A DNA stretch of 64,000 nucleotides from Parasediminibacterium sp051861445 (GTDB lineage: Bacteria; Bacteroidota; Bacteroidia; Chitinophagales; Chitinophagaceae): contig JBHYCS010000003.1 in assembly GCA_051861445.1 (NCBI GenBank), positions 164,192 through 228,191 of the forward strand. Reading direction: 5' to 3'. Position numbers and translations under genes: made by a program. This document shows positions 54,266 through 63,859 of this stretch, one piece after another. The notes under the pieces were generated by a model. That model had not been told where the DNA came from and did no database searches. It worked only from the letters and a program-made list of their open reading frames with translations. Each line of letters begins with the position of its first letter. Position 1 is the stretch's first letter.

Positions 54266-55906
54266 TTATTGAAATTGAAGCATAGATGCATTTGCATCGT
54301 TTAAAAATTCTACTTGTTTAGTAGTTTTAGAAATATTGGTATTGATAACTTTTATTGATTTACTATTTGCACCACTAAGGTTAAACAATAACGTAGCGTT
54401 ATTATTATATTGTAATGCATCAAACAAAATATTTTTACTATTTACAATGCTTACGACCGGATTGGTTTGCTTGGTTATAAGATGTACATTTTTCAATGAA
54501 ATGTTTGAAGCTTCTTCACAAATAATTCCTTTATCTGCTTGAATGGTAATGTTTTCTAACGCAATTTGCTGCACATTCATTTCTGGCAATCCCCTGAAAA
54601 AAATCGCTTTTTCTGCACCATCACAAACTACATTTTTAACAATGAAATTTTTAAACTGTGGCGTTTCTTCTGTAACTGGCAATAATACAACTTTAGGAGC
54701 ATCTCTTTGTTCACCGACCAATGGTACAGGATCTTTCGCCATGTAATACATATCAAACAAAATGGCTTCTCCAACAATATCTTTCATGTAAATATTATTG
54801 CAATAAATATTCTCTACAATACCACCTCTACCTCTTGTGGTTTTGAAACGCAAACCAATATCTGTACCAATAAATGTGCAATCAGTTACATTAATGTTTT
54901 TTGCTCCTCCACTCATTTCGCTACCAATTACAAATCCTCCATGTGCATGATACACCACACAATTTTTGATAGTTACATTTTCAGTTGGCATGCCTCTTTT
55001 TCTACCTTGAGCATCTCTTCCGCTTTTTATGCAAATACCATCATCACCTACATCAAATGTGCTGTTTTCTACAAGTACATTTTTACAACTTTCTAAGTCT
55101 AATCCATCTCCGTTTTGTGCATACCAAGGATTTTTTGCGTAAACATTTCTTATGGTAATATTTTCAGACATTAAAGGGTGCAAATTCCAAGCGGGAGAAT
55201 TTTGAAAAGTTACGCCTTCTAACAATATTTTATTACACTTAGTTAAAACCAATAAATTCGGTCTTAAGAAATCTTTTATTTCTTCAAAATCTTTTGCTGT
55301 TTGTCCATTTTTAATAACCCCTGCATCTTTCACTTGTGCTCCTTTAAATGATTGCTCAGAAGGATACCAAGTTTTTTTATCGGCACTTAATAATCCACCA
55401 CTAGCTACTAATTTTTTCCATTGGCTTTCTGTGAGTTTATCTTTCTTCACCATTCTCCAAGCATCACCATTACCATCAACAATACCTGTTCCTGTAATTG
55501 CAATATTTGTAGCGTTTGTAGCAGAAATGGGAGATTGATTGCGAACAGATCCTAAGCCTTCCCAATTGCCTTCAACTAAAGGATATTGAGATTTATCAGC
55601 GGTAAATTGAACAAGTGCAGCATTAGCTATATGTAGATTTACATTGCTCTGCAAAACAATAGGACCAGTAAGCCAAAAGCCTTTTGGCACTAAAACTACT
55701 CCTCCACCTTTTTTAGAACAAGCCGCAATTGCAGTATTAATAGCTTTTGTATTAAGCGTTAAGCCATCTGCAACAGCACCATATTGCTGAATATTAATTG
55801 TATCTTTTTTAAATACAGGAAGCAATACTTTCGGAAGTTTAAATTGAGCCATTGAGCTTTGCAGAAGCCCCAATGATGTAACGAATAGAAATACACTTTT
55901 TTTCAT
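54266..55906 (-). CDS. GH28 polygalacturonase-type glycoside hydrolase
   Basis: A 546-residue exported beta-helix enzyme (leader MKKSVFLFVTSLGLLQSSMAQ). After the start INIQQYGAVADGLTLNTKAI and LVPKGFWLTGPI come the catalytic blocks: NGDGLD (Asp), VGDDGICIKSG (Asp pair), AHGGFVIGSE (His) and LRFKTTRGRGG (Arg-Lys). It hydrolyses homogalacturonan or rhamnogalacturonan. The frame is open to 55966, but the ATG at 55906 directly precedes the leader. No T9SS tail is seen, so it may remain in the periplasm. Confidence 0.93.
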   Translation of the reverse strand: MKKSVFLFVTSLGLLQSSMAQFKLPKVLLPVFKKDTINIQQYGAVADGLTLNTKAINTAIAACSKKGGGVVLVPKGFWLTGPIVLQSNVNLHIANAALVQFTADKSQYPLVEGNWEGLGSVRNQSPISATNATNIAITGTGIVDGNGDAWRMVKKDKLTESQWKKLVASGGLLSADKKTWYPSEQSFKGAQVKDAGVIKNGQTAKDFEEIKDFLRPNLLVLTKCNKILLEGVTFQNSPAWNLHPLMSENITIRNVYAKNPWYAQNGDGLDLESCKNVLVENSTFDVGDDGICIKSGRDAQGRKRGMPTENVTIKNCVVYHAHGGFVIGSEMSGGAKNINVTDCTFIGTDIGLRFKTTRGRGGIVENIYCNNIYMKDIVGEAILFDMYYMAKDPVPLVGEQRDAPKVVLLPVTEETPQFKNFIVKNVVCDGAEKAIFFRGLPEMNVQQIALENITIQADKGIICEEASNISLKNVHLITKQTNPVVSIVNSKNILFDALQYNNNATLLFNLSGANSKSIKVINTNISKTTKQVEFLNDANASMLQFQ

Positions 55907-55992
55907 AAAAAAGAAGCAAGCATTTTTTAAAATAATGGTATAGAATGCTGTATACAAATTTCTCATTACAAAAGCATATAGAGTAGTTTATT

Positions 55993-56007
55993 TACGCAAT
56001 CGTTGCC
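55993..56007 (-). promoter_or_regulatory. candidate operator upstream of the GH28 gene
   Basis: TACGCAATCGTTGCC agrees at 13 of 15 positions with the sequence at 58393-58407. It lies 87 bases upstream of the GH28 start. Imperfect dyads of this sort are bound by LacI-type regulators in other bacteria. Confidence 0.4.
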
Positions 56008-56047
56008 GATAATTGCACTGATTTTTTTATAGATTTTTGAGCATCTT

Positions 56048-57094
56048 TTACAGATGAACTATTGTACCATTGGTAACACTTTTATAAGCAGCTTCAATGA
56101 GTTGTATAACCATTTTTCCTTCTATTGCTGATACAGGTGAAGGATGCTTATGTACCAAACAATTATACACTTCTGTATAAAATTGCATGTAGTTACCTTG
56201 TAAAGAAGGAAACTTTTCTCTACGTTCTTTACCATCAATTTGTATGTTTAAAATCCCCCAATCTTTCTCATCTTCTTTACCCCAATTGTTATTTATAAGT
56301 TGAGGCAACAAACCACTAGTTAAATCATTTTCTTGCACATTTGTTTTAGGTTTTATAAAAGACCCTTCTGTGCCATGAATCATATATCCAAACGGTTGTT
56401 CTTTCACTAAATAAGAGGCTTTTAGCCGAACTCTTTTATTTGGATAATATAACAATAGTTCAAAATAATCATCTACTTTACTTACAGAACGCATTGCAAA
56501 AATATCCGCAAGAACTGCTTTGGGCATTCCAAATAATTGCAAGGCTTGATCAATAATATGTGAACCCAAATCGTATAAAACACCAGTACCTTTTACTGGA
56601 ATTTCTTTATGTAATTTATTACTTACGTTTTGAGAGAAGCGATCAAAGTGAATTTCACACTCAACAATGCTTCCCAATAAACCCTGTTGTATTATTTGTT
56701 TAACGGTAATAAAATCACTATCGTATCGTCTGTTGTGAAAAACAAAAATTTCTAATTGTTGCTTAGCTGCTAAAGCCATTAACTGATCGGCTTCTTCTGT
56801 TGTAACGGTGAATGGTTTTTCTACAACAATATGCTTACCAGCAAGCAATGCTTTTGTTGCCAAATCGAAGTGTGTAGTATTGGGGGTATTTATGATAACT
56901 AGTTGCAAATTTTCATCTGTTAACATTATTTCAAAATCTGAAAATGATTTTGTTGCAGGATAATATTGTTGAATATTTTTTTGACTACGTTCTACACATG
57001 CATATAAGTTAAAGTTTGGATGAATGTGTAAAAAAGGAGCATGAAATACTTTACCAGACATGCCAAAAGATGCTAGTGCTACTTGAATTTGCAT
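56048..57094 (-). CDS. Gfo/Idh/MocA family oxidoreductase
   Basis: A 348-residue NAD(P)-dependent dehydrogenase. The Rossmann start is VALASFGMSGKVFHAPFL (a variant of GxGxxG), followed by the hallmark NTPNTTHFDLATKALLAGKH and the catalytic Lys motif VEKPFTVT. The C-terminal domain (VLYDLGSHIIDQALQLFG) is complete. Its start is like the YdgJ/inositol-dehydrogenase group. The substrate is unknown. Its position in the locus suggests oxidation of a pectin-derived sugar or uronate. Confidence 0.92.
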   Translation of the reverse strand: MQIQVALASFGMSGKVFHAPFLHIHPNFNLYACVERSQKNIQQYYPATKSFSDFEIMLTDENLQLVIINTPNTTHFDLATKALLAGKHIVVEKPFTVTTEEADQLMALAAKQQLEIFVFHNRRYDSDFITVKQIIQQGLLGSIVECEIHFDRFSQNVSNKLHKEIPVKGTGVLYDLGSHIIDQALQLFGMPKAVLADIFAMRSVSKVDDYFELLLYYPNKRVRLKASYLVKEQPFGYMIHGTEGSFIKPKTNVQENDLTSGLLPQLINNNWGKEDEKDWGILNIQIDGKERREKFPSLQGNYMQFYTEVYNCLVHKHPSPVSAIEGKMVIQLIEAAYKSVTNGTIVHL

Positions 57095-57205
57095 GATTGT
57101 GAATAACGATTGATGATGAATAATGAAGAGTAATGTACATAAAAAAACGATGCATATAATATCGCTATTATATACACCGTTTGGGGTTTTAAAGTATATT
57201 AATTA

Positions 57206-58333
57206 TTAACGAACCAACAAGCGTTGTTGGATAGATGTTTGTCCATTTGTAAGTTGTAAATAATAATTTCCAGCCGCTTTTAAATTAGCAATATCAAGTG
57301 TTTGAGACAACACACCACCTTGATATTGAACTACTGAAGAATGAATTAACTTACCTAGACCTTCAAAAACATTTGCTCTGTAAATACCTTTAGGTAAATT
57401 ATTTATTTGAACATTTACTTTTCCGTTTACAACAGGATTTGGATAAACAGATAAAGATGCTTGTAAGCTATTGTTTAGTTGAATACCCGTGGAACTACTT
57501 ATAGAAATTTTGCCGTCTTTATCTACTGCTTTTATTCTATAAATATTTTGGTTCGGTGAAACATTAGCATCTACATAACTGTAGCTACTTGCATTATTAG
57601 CTTTAACAGAAGCAATGGTTTGATAATTTCCGTTTACTAGCTTTTCTACATAATAAATTTCTGTATTAACTTCGGAAACAATATTCCAAGAAACTTTAAT
57701 AGCTCCATTTGTTTGTAAAGCTTGCAAACTTCCAAATTTTACCGGCAAAGGAATTGGATCGAAACTTGTTAACCAAATACTATCAATATCACTATCAGTT
57801 CCTGATCTAGCAATAATTTTTAAGCGTTTAGCATTTTTATTGTTAACATCAACCATAATATCTGTGCAAGTTGACGTTGAGGTTGGAAGATAAGCAACAG
57901 TTGTCCAATTAGTTGTTAATGCACCAGTATCTGATGTCATTTGAATTGTAAAACCTCTTGACGCTCTTGTAGATGAGAAATGAAACTCTTTAATACCAAA
58001 ATTAACAATTGATGTAACCAAATAACCAGAGTCGAAAGTACCACCAGTTCCCATATTCCTGAAACGAGGATGGTTGGCTCCATAAGGTGATGGGCAAGCA
58101 CTTCCTGTTGTTCGGTAGGTATTTAAGGCATACCAAGAACCACCAATACCATTGAAATAGTAAGTCACATTACTAGTTGGAACAGGGGACATACTAGTTG
58201 GATTGATAGTTGTTAAATCGGTGGTTTCTGGCTCAAATCCTTCTCTCCAATATACTTGATTTTGTGCAAAGACACTTAAGGTAGTGGTTGAAAAGAATGT
58301 AACAATAAGTAAAGCGTAAATTTTATTTTTCAT
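57206..58333 (-). CDS. secreted protein of unknown function with T9SS sorting domain
   Basis: A 375-residue protein: leader MKNKIYALLIVTFFSTTTLSVFAQ, an N-terminal region (about 25-190) rich in Ser/Thr/Gly with two Cys, a fibronectin-like section (about 195-285, VSWNIVSEVNTEIYYVEKLV), and a type A sorting domain of about 80 residues beginning LSVYPNPVVNGKVNV. The N-terminal region has a beta-sandwich feel (WREGFEPETTDLTTINPTSM) as in carbohydrate-binding modules, but this is not proven. Its setting between pectinases makes a pectin-binding or enzymatic role likely. Confidence 0.85.
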   Translation of the reverse strand: MKNKIYALLIVTFFSTTTLSVFAQNQVYWREGFEPETTDLTTINPTSMSPVPTSNVTYYFNGIGGSWYALNTYRTTGSACPSPYGANHPRFRNMGTGGTFDSGYLVTSIVNFGIKEFHFSSTRASRGFTIQMTSDTGALTTNWTTVAYLPTSTSTCTDIMVDVNNKNAKRLKIIARSGTDSDIDSIWLTSFDPIPLPVKFGSLQALQTNGAIKVSWNIVSEVNTEIYYVEKLVNGNYQTIASVKANNASSYSYVDANVSPNQNIYRIKAVDKDGKISISSSTGIQLNNSLQASLSVYPNPVVNGKVNVQINNLPKGIYRANVFEGLGKLIHSSVVQYQGGVLSQTLDIANLKAAGNYYLQLTNGQTSIQQRLLVR

Positions 58334-58392
58334 ACAGCAATTTTTTATTTATCTCAAAATTCAATCGAATCGGTTTTTGAGAAAAAAATATC

Positions 58393-58407
58393 TACGCAAA
58401 CGTTCCC
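58393..58407 (-). promoter_or_regulatory. candidate operator upstream of the unknown T9SS gene
   Basis: TACGCAAACGTTCCC, 60 bases before the ATG at 58333, nearly repeats the site at 55993-56007. Confidence 0.4.
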
Positions 58408-58416
58408 AAAAGTAAT

Positions 58417-60873
58417 TTACTGTTTTAAAAAATTTCCTTCAAAGGTTTGGCTATTAGCATTTAAAATATGTACCCGATACCATCCTGAAGCTAATTGATG
58501 AACAGATATATTTTGCAAATCGATAGCTGACTGTACCTGTTTTTGCATTACCAAACCACCTTTACTGTTAAATATCTGCATAACACCATTTGAAAAAATG
58601 GGTAATTGAATACTAATGGTAGCTTTTGTTGGATTAGGATACAAAATTGCAATGTTACCATTCACATTTATAGACACAACATTGCTATAAGATATTTTGC
58701 CATTTTTTTCTACTATTTTAATTCTGAAATAAGTTATCTTATTTAGTACACCATTCACACTAATTTCATAATTATTGACAGATCCATTTTTCGATGAAAC
58801 TGCTGTTAAAAACTGATAACTAGAAGCGTTAATGCTACTTTCAATTTCGTAGTGGTCTATATTTTTTTCATTTACAGTACTCCATTTAAATGTTGTTGAA
58901 TTTTGTAGATAGTTTGCAGAAAACTGCTGTATTTGAATAGGTAGTGTTGTAATACTAGCACCAATGAAAAATGTTCCGAAAGAGGCTGTTTCAAACTCAA
59001 TAAAATAATCATTTTGATAAGTTCCAAAATTGCCAAAAGCTGTTGGCTGAATCACCGTAAATGCTCCATTTAAATTATTACTACATGCATTATTCAACAA
59101 TAAAATTTGTAAGTCATTAATAGACTGTATAGAAGCATCTGCATTTTTTAGTGCTAGAAATTCAGATTGTGTAAAATAAATACGCACTTTAACTGTGCCA
59201 TTAATCACTGATTGTGGAGTTAATGTTACATTTCTGTTTAGATACGGTTTTTGAGAAAAATAACGTAGTGTATTGGTTGTAAAATAAGATGCATTTATTG
59301 TTCCATAAGCTCCATCATCTTTTATTGATGCAAACGCATTCAAAGTGTCTGTTGATATTAAAATGCTATTTGTAGTATCAGTTGCTTGTAGCCAATTACT
59401 AGTTCTTGTTGCAACCAAAGCTTTTGATTGTACACAAGTATTTATTACTCCATTAGCAACAATACTATCACCATTTAAATAATTTTCTAGATGGGTATAT
59501 CCATTGGCATGATAACCATTTCTATCGCTTGCATTGTTAGGGTTTAATCCTCTAGCAGTTTCCCATCTATCAGGCATACCATCACCATCGCTGTCGGTTA
59601 AGGCTGTTAATGATATAAGTGTAGGCCATGCATTAATTGTAGTATTAAAATCTGTTAGTCTAGGAAAGCCTCCTTGAACATCAATAATAGCACCAGTTCT
59701 ATTGATTACATTGTTAATAATACGTTGATCTAAAGTATCTCTTTTGGGTAAAATAGCCCCAACATTATTTAAAACAGACTGATATGCATTCACTGCTGTT
59801 TGAATATTTAAAGGACTATTAGGTAGTGAAAAGGGTTGCAACATTTTAGATGCCAATGTATCGTTATTAGAACCTCCACTCATCACTACAGTATTTAACC
59901 AACTTGTATTTGCATTGGTTACGCCATCGATATAATTACCTGAAAAAAAATAACGCCCATAAGGTAATGATGAACTTTTAAAAGGTACAAGTACAATGGA
60001 CCTTCTATTAGTTGGAGTGCTTGGTCCAAATTTGTAATAATTATTTATAAGGTTATAGTTGCCGCCTTCACCACCTGTTGTTTGATAATCTCCCCAATTA
60101 TAAACAACATTGTTTACAAATTCTGCATTTTCTAAACCGGTTGTAGAGCCATTTCCTAAATTTCTACTACCATCAAATCTGGGTGTTCTGCTTTTAGCAT
60201 GGGCAAATAAATTGTGATGAAAACTAGCTTTTGATCCGCCCCAAATTCCACCATATCCATGTTCTTGAACACCTGTTCCTTCATCGTGATAAGACCTGTT
60301 TAAAGGCTCACTCAATAAACACCATTGAACTGTAACATTGTTACCTTTATAAATATCAAATAAACAATCGTTAGACCAACTCATTGTACAATGATCTATT
60401 ATTAAATCAGACCTATCGGTGCCAGTTATGGCATCGTCGTTTCCTAATCTTGCCAATTGATATCTGTCGCCCAACCTAAAACGCAAGTATCGAATAATAA
60501 TGTTATTGGCATTAATAATTACTGGATAATCTGCTATACAAATACCATCACCTGGTGCAGTTTGCCCAGCAATAGTTGTATTTGCCCGAGACAATCTTAA
60601 CTCAGATGTTAAGCGTATTGTTCCAGAAACTTTAAATATAACAGTACGATGCGTTGCAACAGGACTATTATTTGTTACCGCATAACGAAGTGTGCCTACA
60701 GAACCATCATCTGTCAGCTTTGTAACTTCAAAAATAGTTGTTGGTGTTGTTGGCGTTCCTCTTCCACCCGTAACAAAAGCACCTGCACCTTCAGCCCCTG
60801 GAAAAGCTAACTGTTGAGCATTTACACAATTAATCAAAAAAAACAGAACTAGTGAAAAGTATAATTTAACCAT
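58417..60873 (-). CDS. secreted pectate lyase (PL1 type) with T9SS sorting domain
   Basis: An 818-residue enzyme: leader ending NCVNAQ, then the PL1 beta-helix (about 20-440) with the family start AFPGAEGAGAFVTGGRG, GTLRYAV, VIFKVSGTIRL, AGQTAPGDGICI, the Ca-site DDAI and IIDHCTMSWSNDCLFDIY, and HHNLFAHAKSRTPRFDG (Arg). A calcium-type repeat DSDGDGMPDRWE (about 428-439) follows, then a fibronectin-like region and a C-terminal type A sorting domain starting AILYPNPTKATISI. It cleaves homogalacturonan outside the cell. It is separated from the upstream CE8 gene by an intergenic hairpin. Confidence 0.92.
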   Translation of the reverse strand: MVKLYFSLVLFFLINCVNAQQLAFPGAEGAGAFVTGGRGTPTTPTTIFEVTKLTDDGSVGTLRYAVTNNSPVATHRTVIFKVSGTIRLTSELRLSRANTTIAGQTAPGDGICIADYPVIINANNIIIRYLRFRLGDRYQLARLGNDDAITGTDRSDLIIDHCTMSWSNDCLFDIYKGNNVTVQWCLLSEPLNRSYHDEGTGVQEHGYGGIWGGSKASFHHNLFAHAKSRTPRFDGSRNLGNGSTTGLENAEFVNNVVYNWGDYQTTGGEGGNYNLINNYYKFGPSTPTNRRSIVLVPFKSSSLPYGRYFFSGNYIDGVTNANTSWLNTVVMSGGSNNDTLASKMLQPFSLPNSPLNIQTAVNAYQSVLNNVGAILPKRDTLDQRIINNVINRTGAIIDVQGGFPRLTDFNTTINAWPTLISLTALTDSDGDGMPDRWETARGLNPNNASDRNGYHANGYTHLENYLNGDSIVANGVINTCVQSKALVATRTSNWLQATDTTNSILISTDTLNAFASIKDDGAYGTINASYFTTNTLRYFSQKPYLNRNVTLTPQSVINGTVKVRIYFTQSEFLALKNADASIQSINDLQILLLNNACSNNLNGAFTVIQPTAFGNFGTYQNDYFIEFETASFGTFFIGASITTLPIQIQQFSANYLQNSTTFKWSTVNEKNIDHYEIESSINASSYQFLTAVSSKNGSVNNYEISVNGVLNKITYFRIKIVEKNGKISYSNVVSINVNGNIAILYPNPTKATISIQLPIFSNGVMQIFNSKGGLVMQKQVQSAIDLQNISVHQLASGWYRVHILNANSQTFEGNFLKQ

Positions 60874-60892
60874 TTTAAAATTATATTTAAAA

Positions 60893-60931
60893 GATGGTTC
60901 TTCTCATGTAGGTATCACAAGAAGAACCATC
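60893..60931 (-). terminator. hairpin between the CE8 and PL1 genes
   Basis: GATGGTTCTTCT and AGAAGAACCATC form a perfect 12-bp stem around a 15-base loop, followed on the minus strand by TTTT. It is probably the terminator of the CE8 gene, or an attenuator if PL1 is co-transcribed. Confidence 0.78.
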
Positions 60932-60940
60932 AACTGTACA

Positions 60941-63817
60941 TTATTTTTTGATGAAAGATGTTACTTGAATTTGCTTGTCATCGTTTTCAAACTGTATAAA
61001 ATACATACCTTTTGGTAATTGTTGAATATTGATTTCTGTTTTAGAAACATTTGCTTTTACTAATTGCTGTAATACATTTTTACCATTACTATTTACAATA
61101 CGTACAAATGATTGGTATGCATTTGAAGGATGAGATAAAGTAACCATATTAATAGAAGGATTTGGATAAACAGTTACACCAACAGCTTCGTTATTTACAA
61201 CTAAAATGGTATTGCTAAATGTGTAAGATCTATCTTTATCAATCATTTTTAAACGATAATAATTATTCAATTGCACACTTGCATCAATGAAAGAATATGC
61301 ATTAAAAGAAATTGAATTATTAGCATTAACGGTAGCAACCTTATTGAAAGCAATTCCATCATTACTCTTCTCAATCACAAACTTCTCCGCATTTATTTCT
61401 TGATTGGTATTCCATTTTAACTGTACGGCTTTGTTTTGTAAACTTCCAGTAAAACTCAATAATTGTAAAGGAAGTGTTGTAGTTGTAGCACCAATAATAG
61501 ATACATCTTTTATCATAGCGTATCTGCCAGTACTAGAGCTTCCACAAGAAAAATAGAGCCTAATTGTAATTGTTTCACCAGCACTAACAGTAACTCCAGT
61601 AGATCCATTTAAAGCAACCCTATAATTATTTGGATTACCACTTGTTTGATTGGCTAATATTACAGGCGTTGCAAATGCTCCATTAGCAGTACTTAAAAGT
61701 CCGATACCTGTTGGAGAAATTCCACCAGTAACATCGGCAGAATCTGAACCACTTACAAATGCATTTTTAGAATACACTACTGCTAATTTGGTATTGCTTG
61801 CCGTATTGTAAAATGCAGCATTTAAAATAATTGAGTCTACTTTTAATGATGCAATACTAGAAGTAGCTGTAACTTTAAATTCTACATAGAAGGATCTATT
61901 TAAGTTTCCACCAGGCCCACCAACTGCAGTTCCCCAACTACCATCACCATTAGCAGTTGTACCAAAAGCCATACCTCTATCTTGGCTAAATGCAGGGATA
62001 GCAGCCACTGTTGTTCCATTGGAAACAGTTAAATTTCTTAGAGTAGGTACGGTTGCAACAACGCTAGCATTTCTTACAGTTGCATCGTCAATGTTATTTG
62101 TCGTTAAAGGCCACCTTTGTAATAAAAAAGATGTTGGAGCTGTAAATGCGATTGTACTTCCACTTATTGGAATATTTACCGTTGTTGCATTTGCTGATGT
62201 GTGAACGATATTACCACTGTAGCTACCTAATGCTGATGCATTTAAACGTACATTTATATTAACTGAAGTAATAGCATTATTAATTGAATTAATAACCAAT
62301 GGATTATTATTAGTAAACCAGTTTGTACCATCTCTAGAAACTTCAAAATTAATTGGAGGCGTAATAGTAACACTTGTAACTATATTTTCTGCAGAAAAAC
62401 TATATACCTGAGCTGTTGATGGAGTACCTAAACTTTGTGAAAAACTACTCAGTGCTCCTATTGTATTAATTGTAGGAATACTTGATAGCTGAATGGTGTC
62501 TGAAATAAAACTTGTCATACCATTTTTACTTGCTCTTAAATAATAATAAAAAGCAGTATTAGGAGAAGGTAATGCATCTGTAGCATCAAAATTTATAATT
62601 GAATCATTTGTAGAAGTTAATTCTGTAAGCTTTGTGAAACTTGTTCTGTCAGATGATTTAAATAACTCGTATTTAATGCCATCAATTGGCCAACTTAAAT
62701 TCCAATTAAATATAGATGAAGAACTACCTTTTGTACCTCTGAAATTAGAAACAATAATTTCTGCAGGACTATTGTTACAAAAGCCAACAACTGTATTACA
62801 AGGATTCCAATCTGTAAACATATTTGCAAAAGTGTAAGTAGCCGCCTCAGCATCTGATAGTTGCTTAGACCAAGATACTCTCTGGGAAATATCTAATAAA
62901 GTACCGCTAAAGTTTGTACTCTTATATTCTGCATAAGTAATGAGATTAACATCTGTTCCTCCATCCCAAGTTATCCAACCAGCTGGGTTGATAGAAGACC
63001 CCATTTTAGCATTTAAGAAAACGGTTTTATTATTTGCATAAGGGAGTGTACTACCATTACTATTTTGCCAAGGACGACCTAAAAAATAAAAGGTAGCACC
63101 AGTATTGGCAGGCAGTTTACAATCTTTAAACACATAACCATAGGCTTGACCTTGAGGTGTATTTGCAGCAGTTATAAAAGAAGATCCTGCAGCAGTTCTA
63201 GATTTGGCATAAATGATACAAGAATCGAATAAGGCTACTGAACTACCAAAAATAAAATCGACGTTACCATCTATATAACAGTTTTTAAAATAGTGTCTTG
63301 GAGTTCCATTTCCTTTTGTATAGATTGTATCTTGATTACCTAAAAATCTACAGTTTTTAAACGCTGCTTTATCCGCATTTACTAAAATAGCAACAGCTTG
63401 TGAACCGTCTCCGTAGCTATTTTCGAACGTAATATTTTGAGCAGCAAAATCTGTAGCATTGACCGTAAAACTAGCTGAATTTTGTGTTCCAACCGTACCT
63501 CCACCAGGCAATGGCTTTGATGCATAATCATCGTAAGTAAGTATTGTATTTGCAACACTTTGACCTACTAAATGAATGAATGTTTTGGTAGATGCTACCG
63601 TAATTTTTTCTTTGTATTTACCATCTTTAATGTAAATCACATATGGTATTGTTCTATTTGAAGGTGCAGCATCAATAGCAGCTTGAACTGTTGAAAAATT
63701 ACCTGTTCCATCTTTTGCTACAATAACATCATATTGTGCCTGTACACTGAATGATGTACACATCATAATCAATAATGCTAAGCAAGTTTGATAAAAATTT
63801 AAACACTTTTTTTTCAT
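60941..63817 (-). CDS. secreted pectinesterase (CE8) with fibronectin-like modules and T9SS sorting domain
   Basis: A 958-residue protein. The leader (MKKKCLNFYQTCLALLIMMC...VQAQ) is followed by a canonical CE8 domain (about 30-330): VAKDGTGNFSTVQAAIDAAP, QAVAILV, GNQDTIY (Gln and Asp), GNVDFIFGSS and LGRPWQNSNG (Arg, Trp). Two or three Ig/fibronectin-type modules follow, and a region typical of Bacteroidota outer surface proteins. It ends with a type A sorting domain (VTVYPNPSINMVTLS). The frame is open to 63847, but the ATG at 63817 precedes the leader. It should start pectin breakdown by de-esterification. Confidence 0.93.
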   Translation of the reverse strand: MKKKCLNFYQTCLALLIMMCTSFSVQAQYDVIVAKDGTGNFSTVQAAIDAAPSNRTIPYVIYIKDGKYKEKITVASTKTFIHLVGQSVANTILTYDDYASKPLPGGGTVGTQNSASFTVNATDFAAQNITFENSYGDGSQAVAILVNADKAAFKNCRFLGNQDTIYTKGNGTPRHYFKNCYIDGNVDFIFGSSVALFDSCIIYAKSRTAAGSSFITAANTPQGQAYGYVFKDCKLPANTGATFYFLGRPWQNSNGSTLPYANNKTVFLNAKMGSSINPAGWITWDGGTDVNLITYAEYKSTNFSGTLLDISQRVSWSKQLSDAEAATYTFANMFTDWNPCNTVVGFCNNSPAEIIVSNFRGTKGSSSSIFNWNLSWPIDGIKYELFKSSDRTSFTKLTELTSTNDSIINFDATDALPSPNTAFYYYLRASKNGMTSFISDTIQLSSIPTINTIGALSSFSQSLGTPSTAQVYSFSAENIVTSVTITPPINFEVSRDGTNWFTNNNPLVINSINNAITSVNINVRLNASALGSYSGNIVHTSANATTVNIPISGSTIAFTAPTSFLLQRWPLTTNNIDDATVRNASVVATVPTLRNLTVSNGTTVAAIPAFSQDRGMAFGTTANGDGSWGTAVGGPGGNLNRSFYVEFKVTATSSIASLKVDSIILNAAFYNTASNTKLAVVYSKNAFVSGSDSADVTGGISPTGIGLLSTANGAFATPVILANQTSGNPNNYRVALNGSTGVTVSAGETITIRLYFSCGSSSTGRYAMIKDVSIIGATTTTLPLQLLSFTGSLQNKAVQLKWNTNQEINAEKFVIEKSNDGIAFNKVATVNANNSISFNAYSFIDASVQLNNYYRLKMIDKDRSYTFSNTILVVNNEAVGVTVYPNPSINMVTLSHPSNAYQSFVRIVNSNGKNVLQQLVKANVSKTEINIQQLPKGMYFIQFENDDKQIQVTSFIKK

Positions 63818-63859
63818 ACGTTTATTATTGTTTAAAAAGAAATACATGCTTTGAAAATT

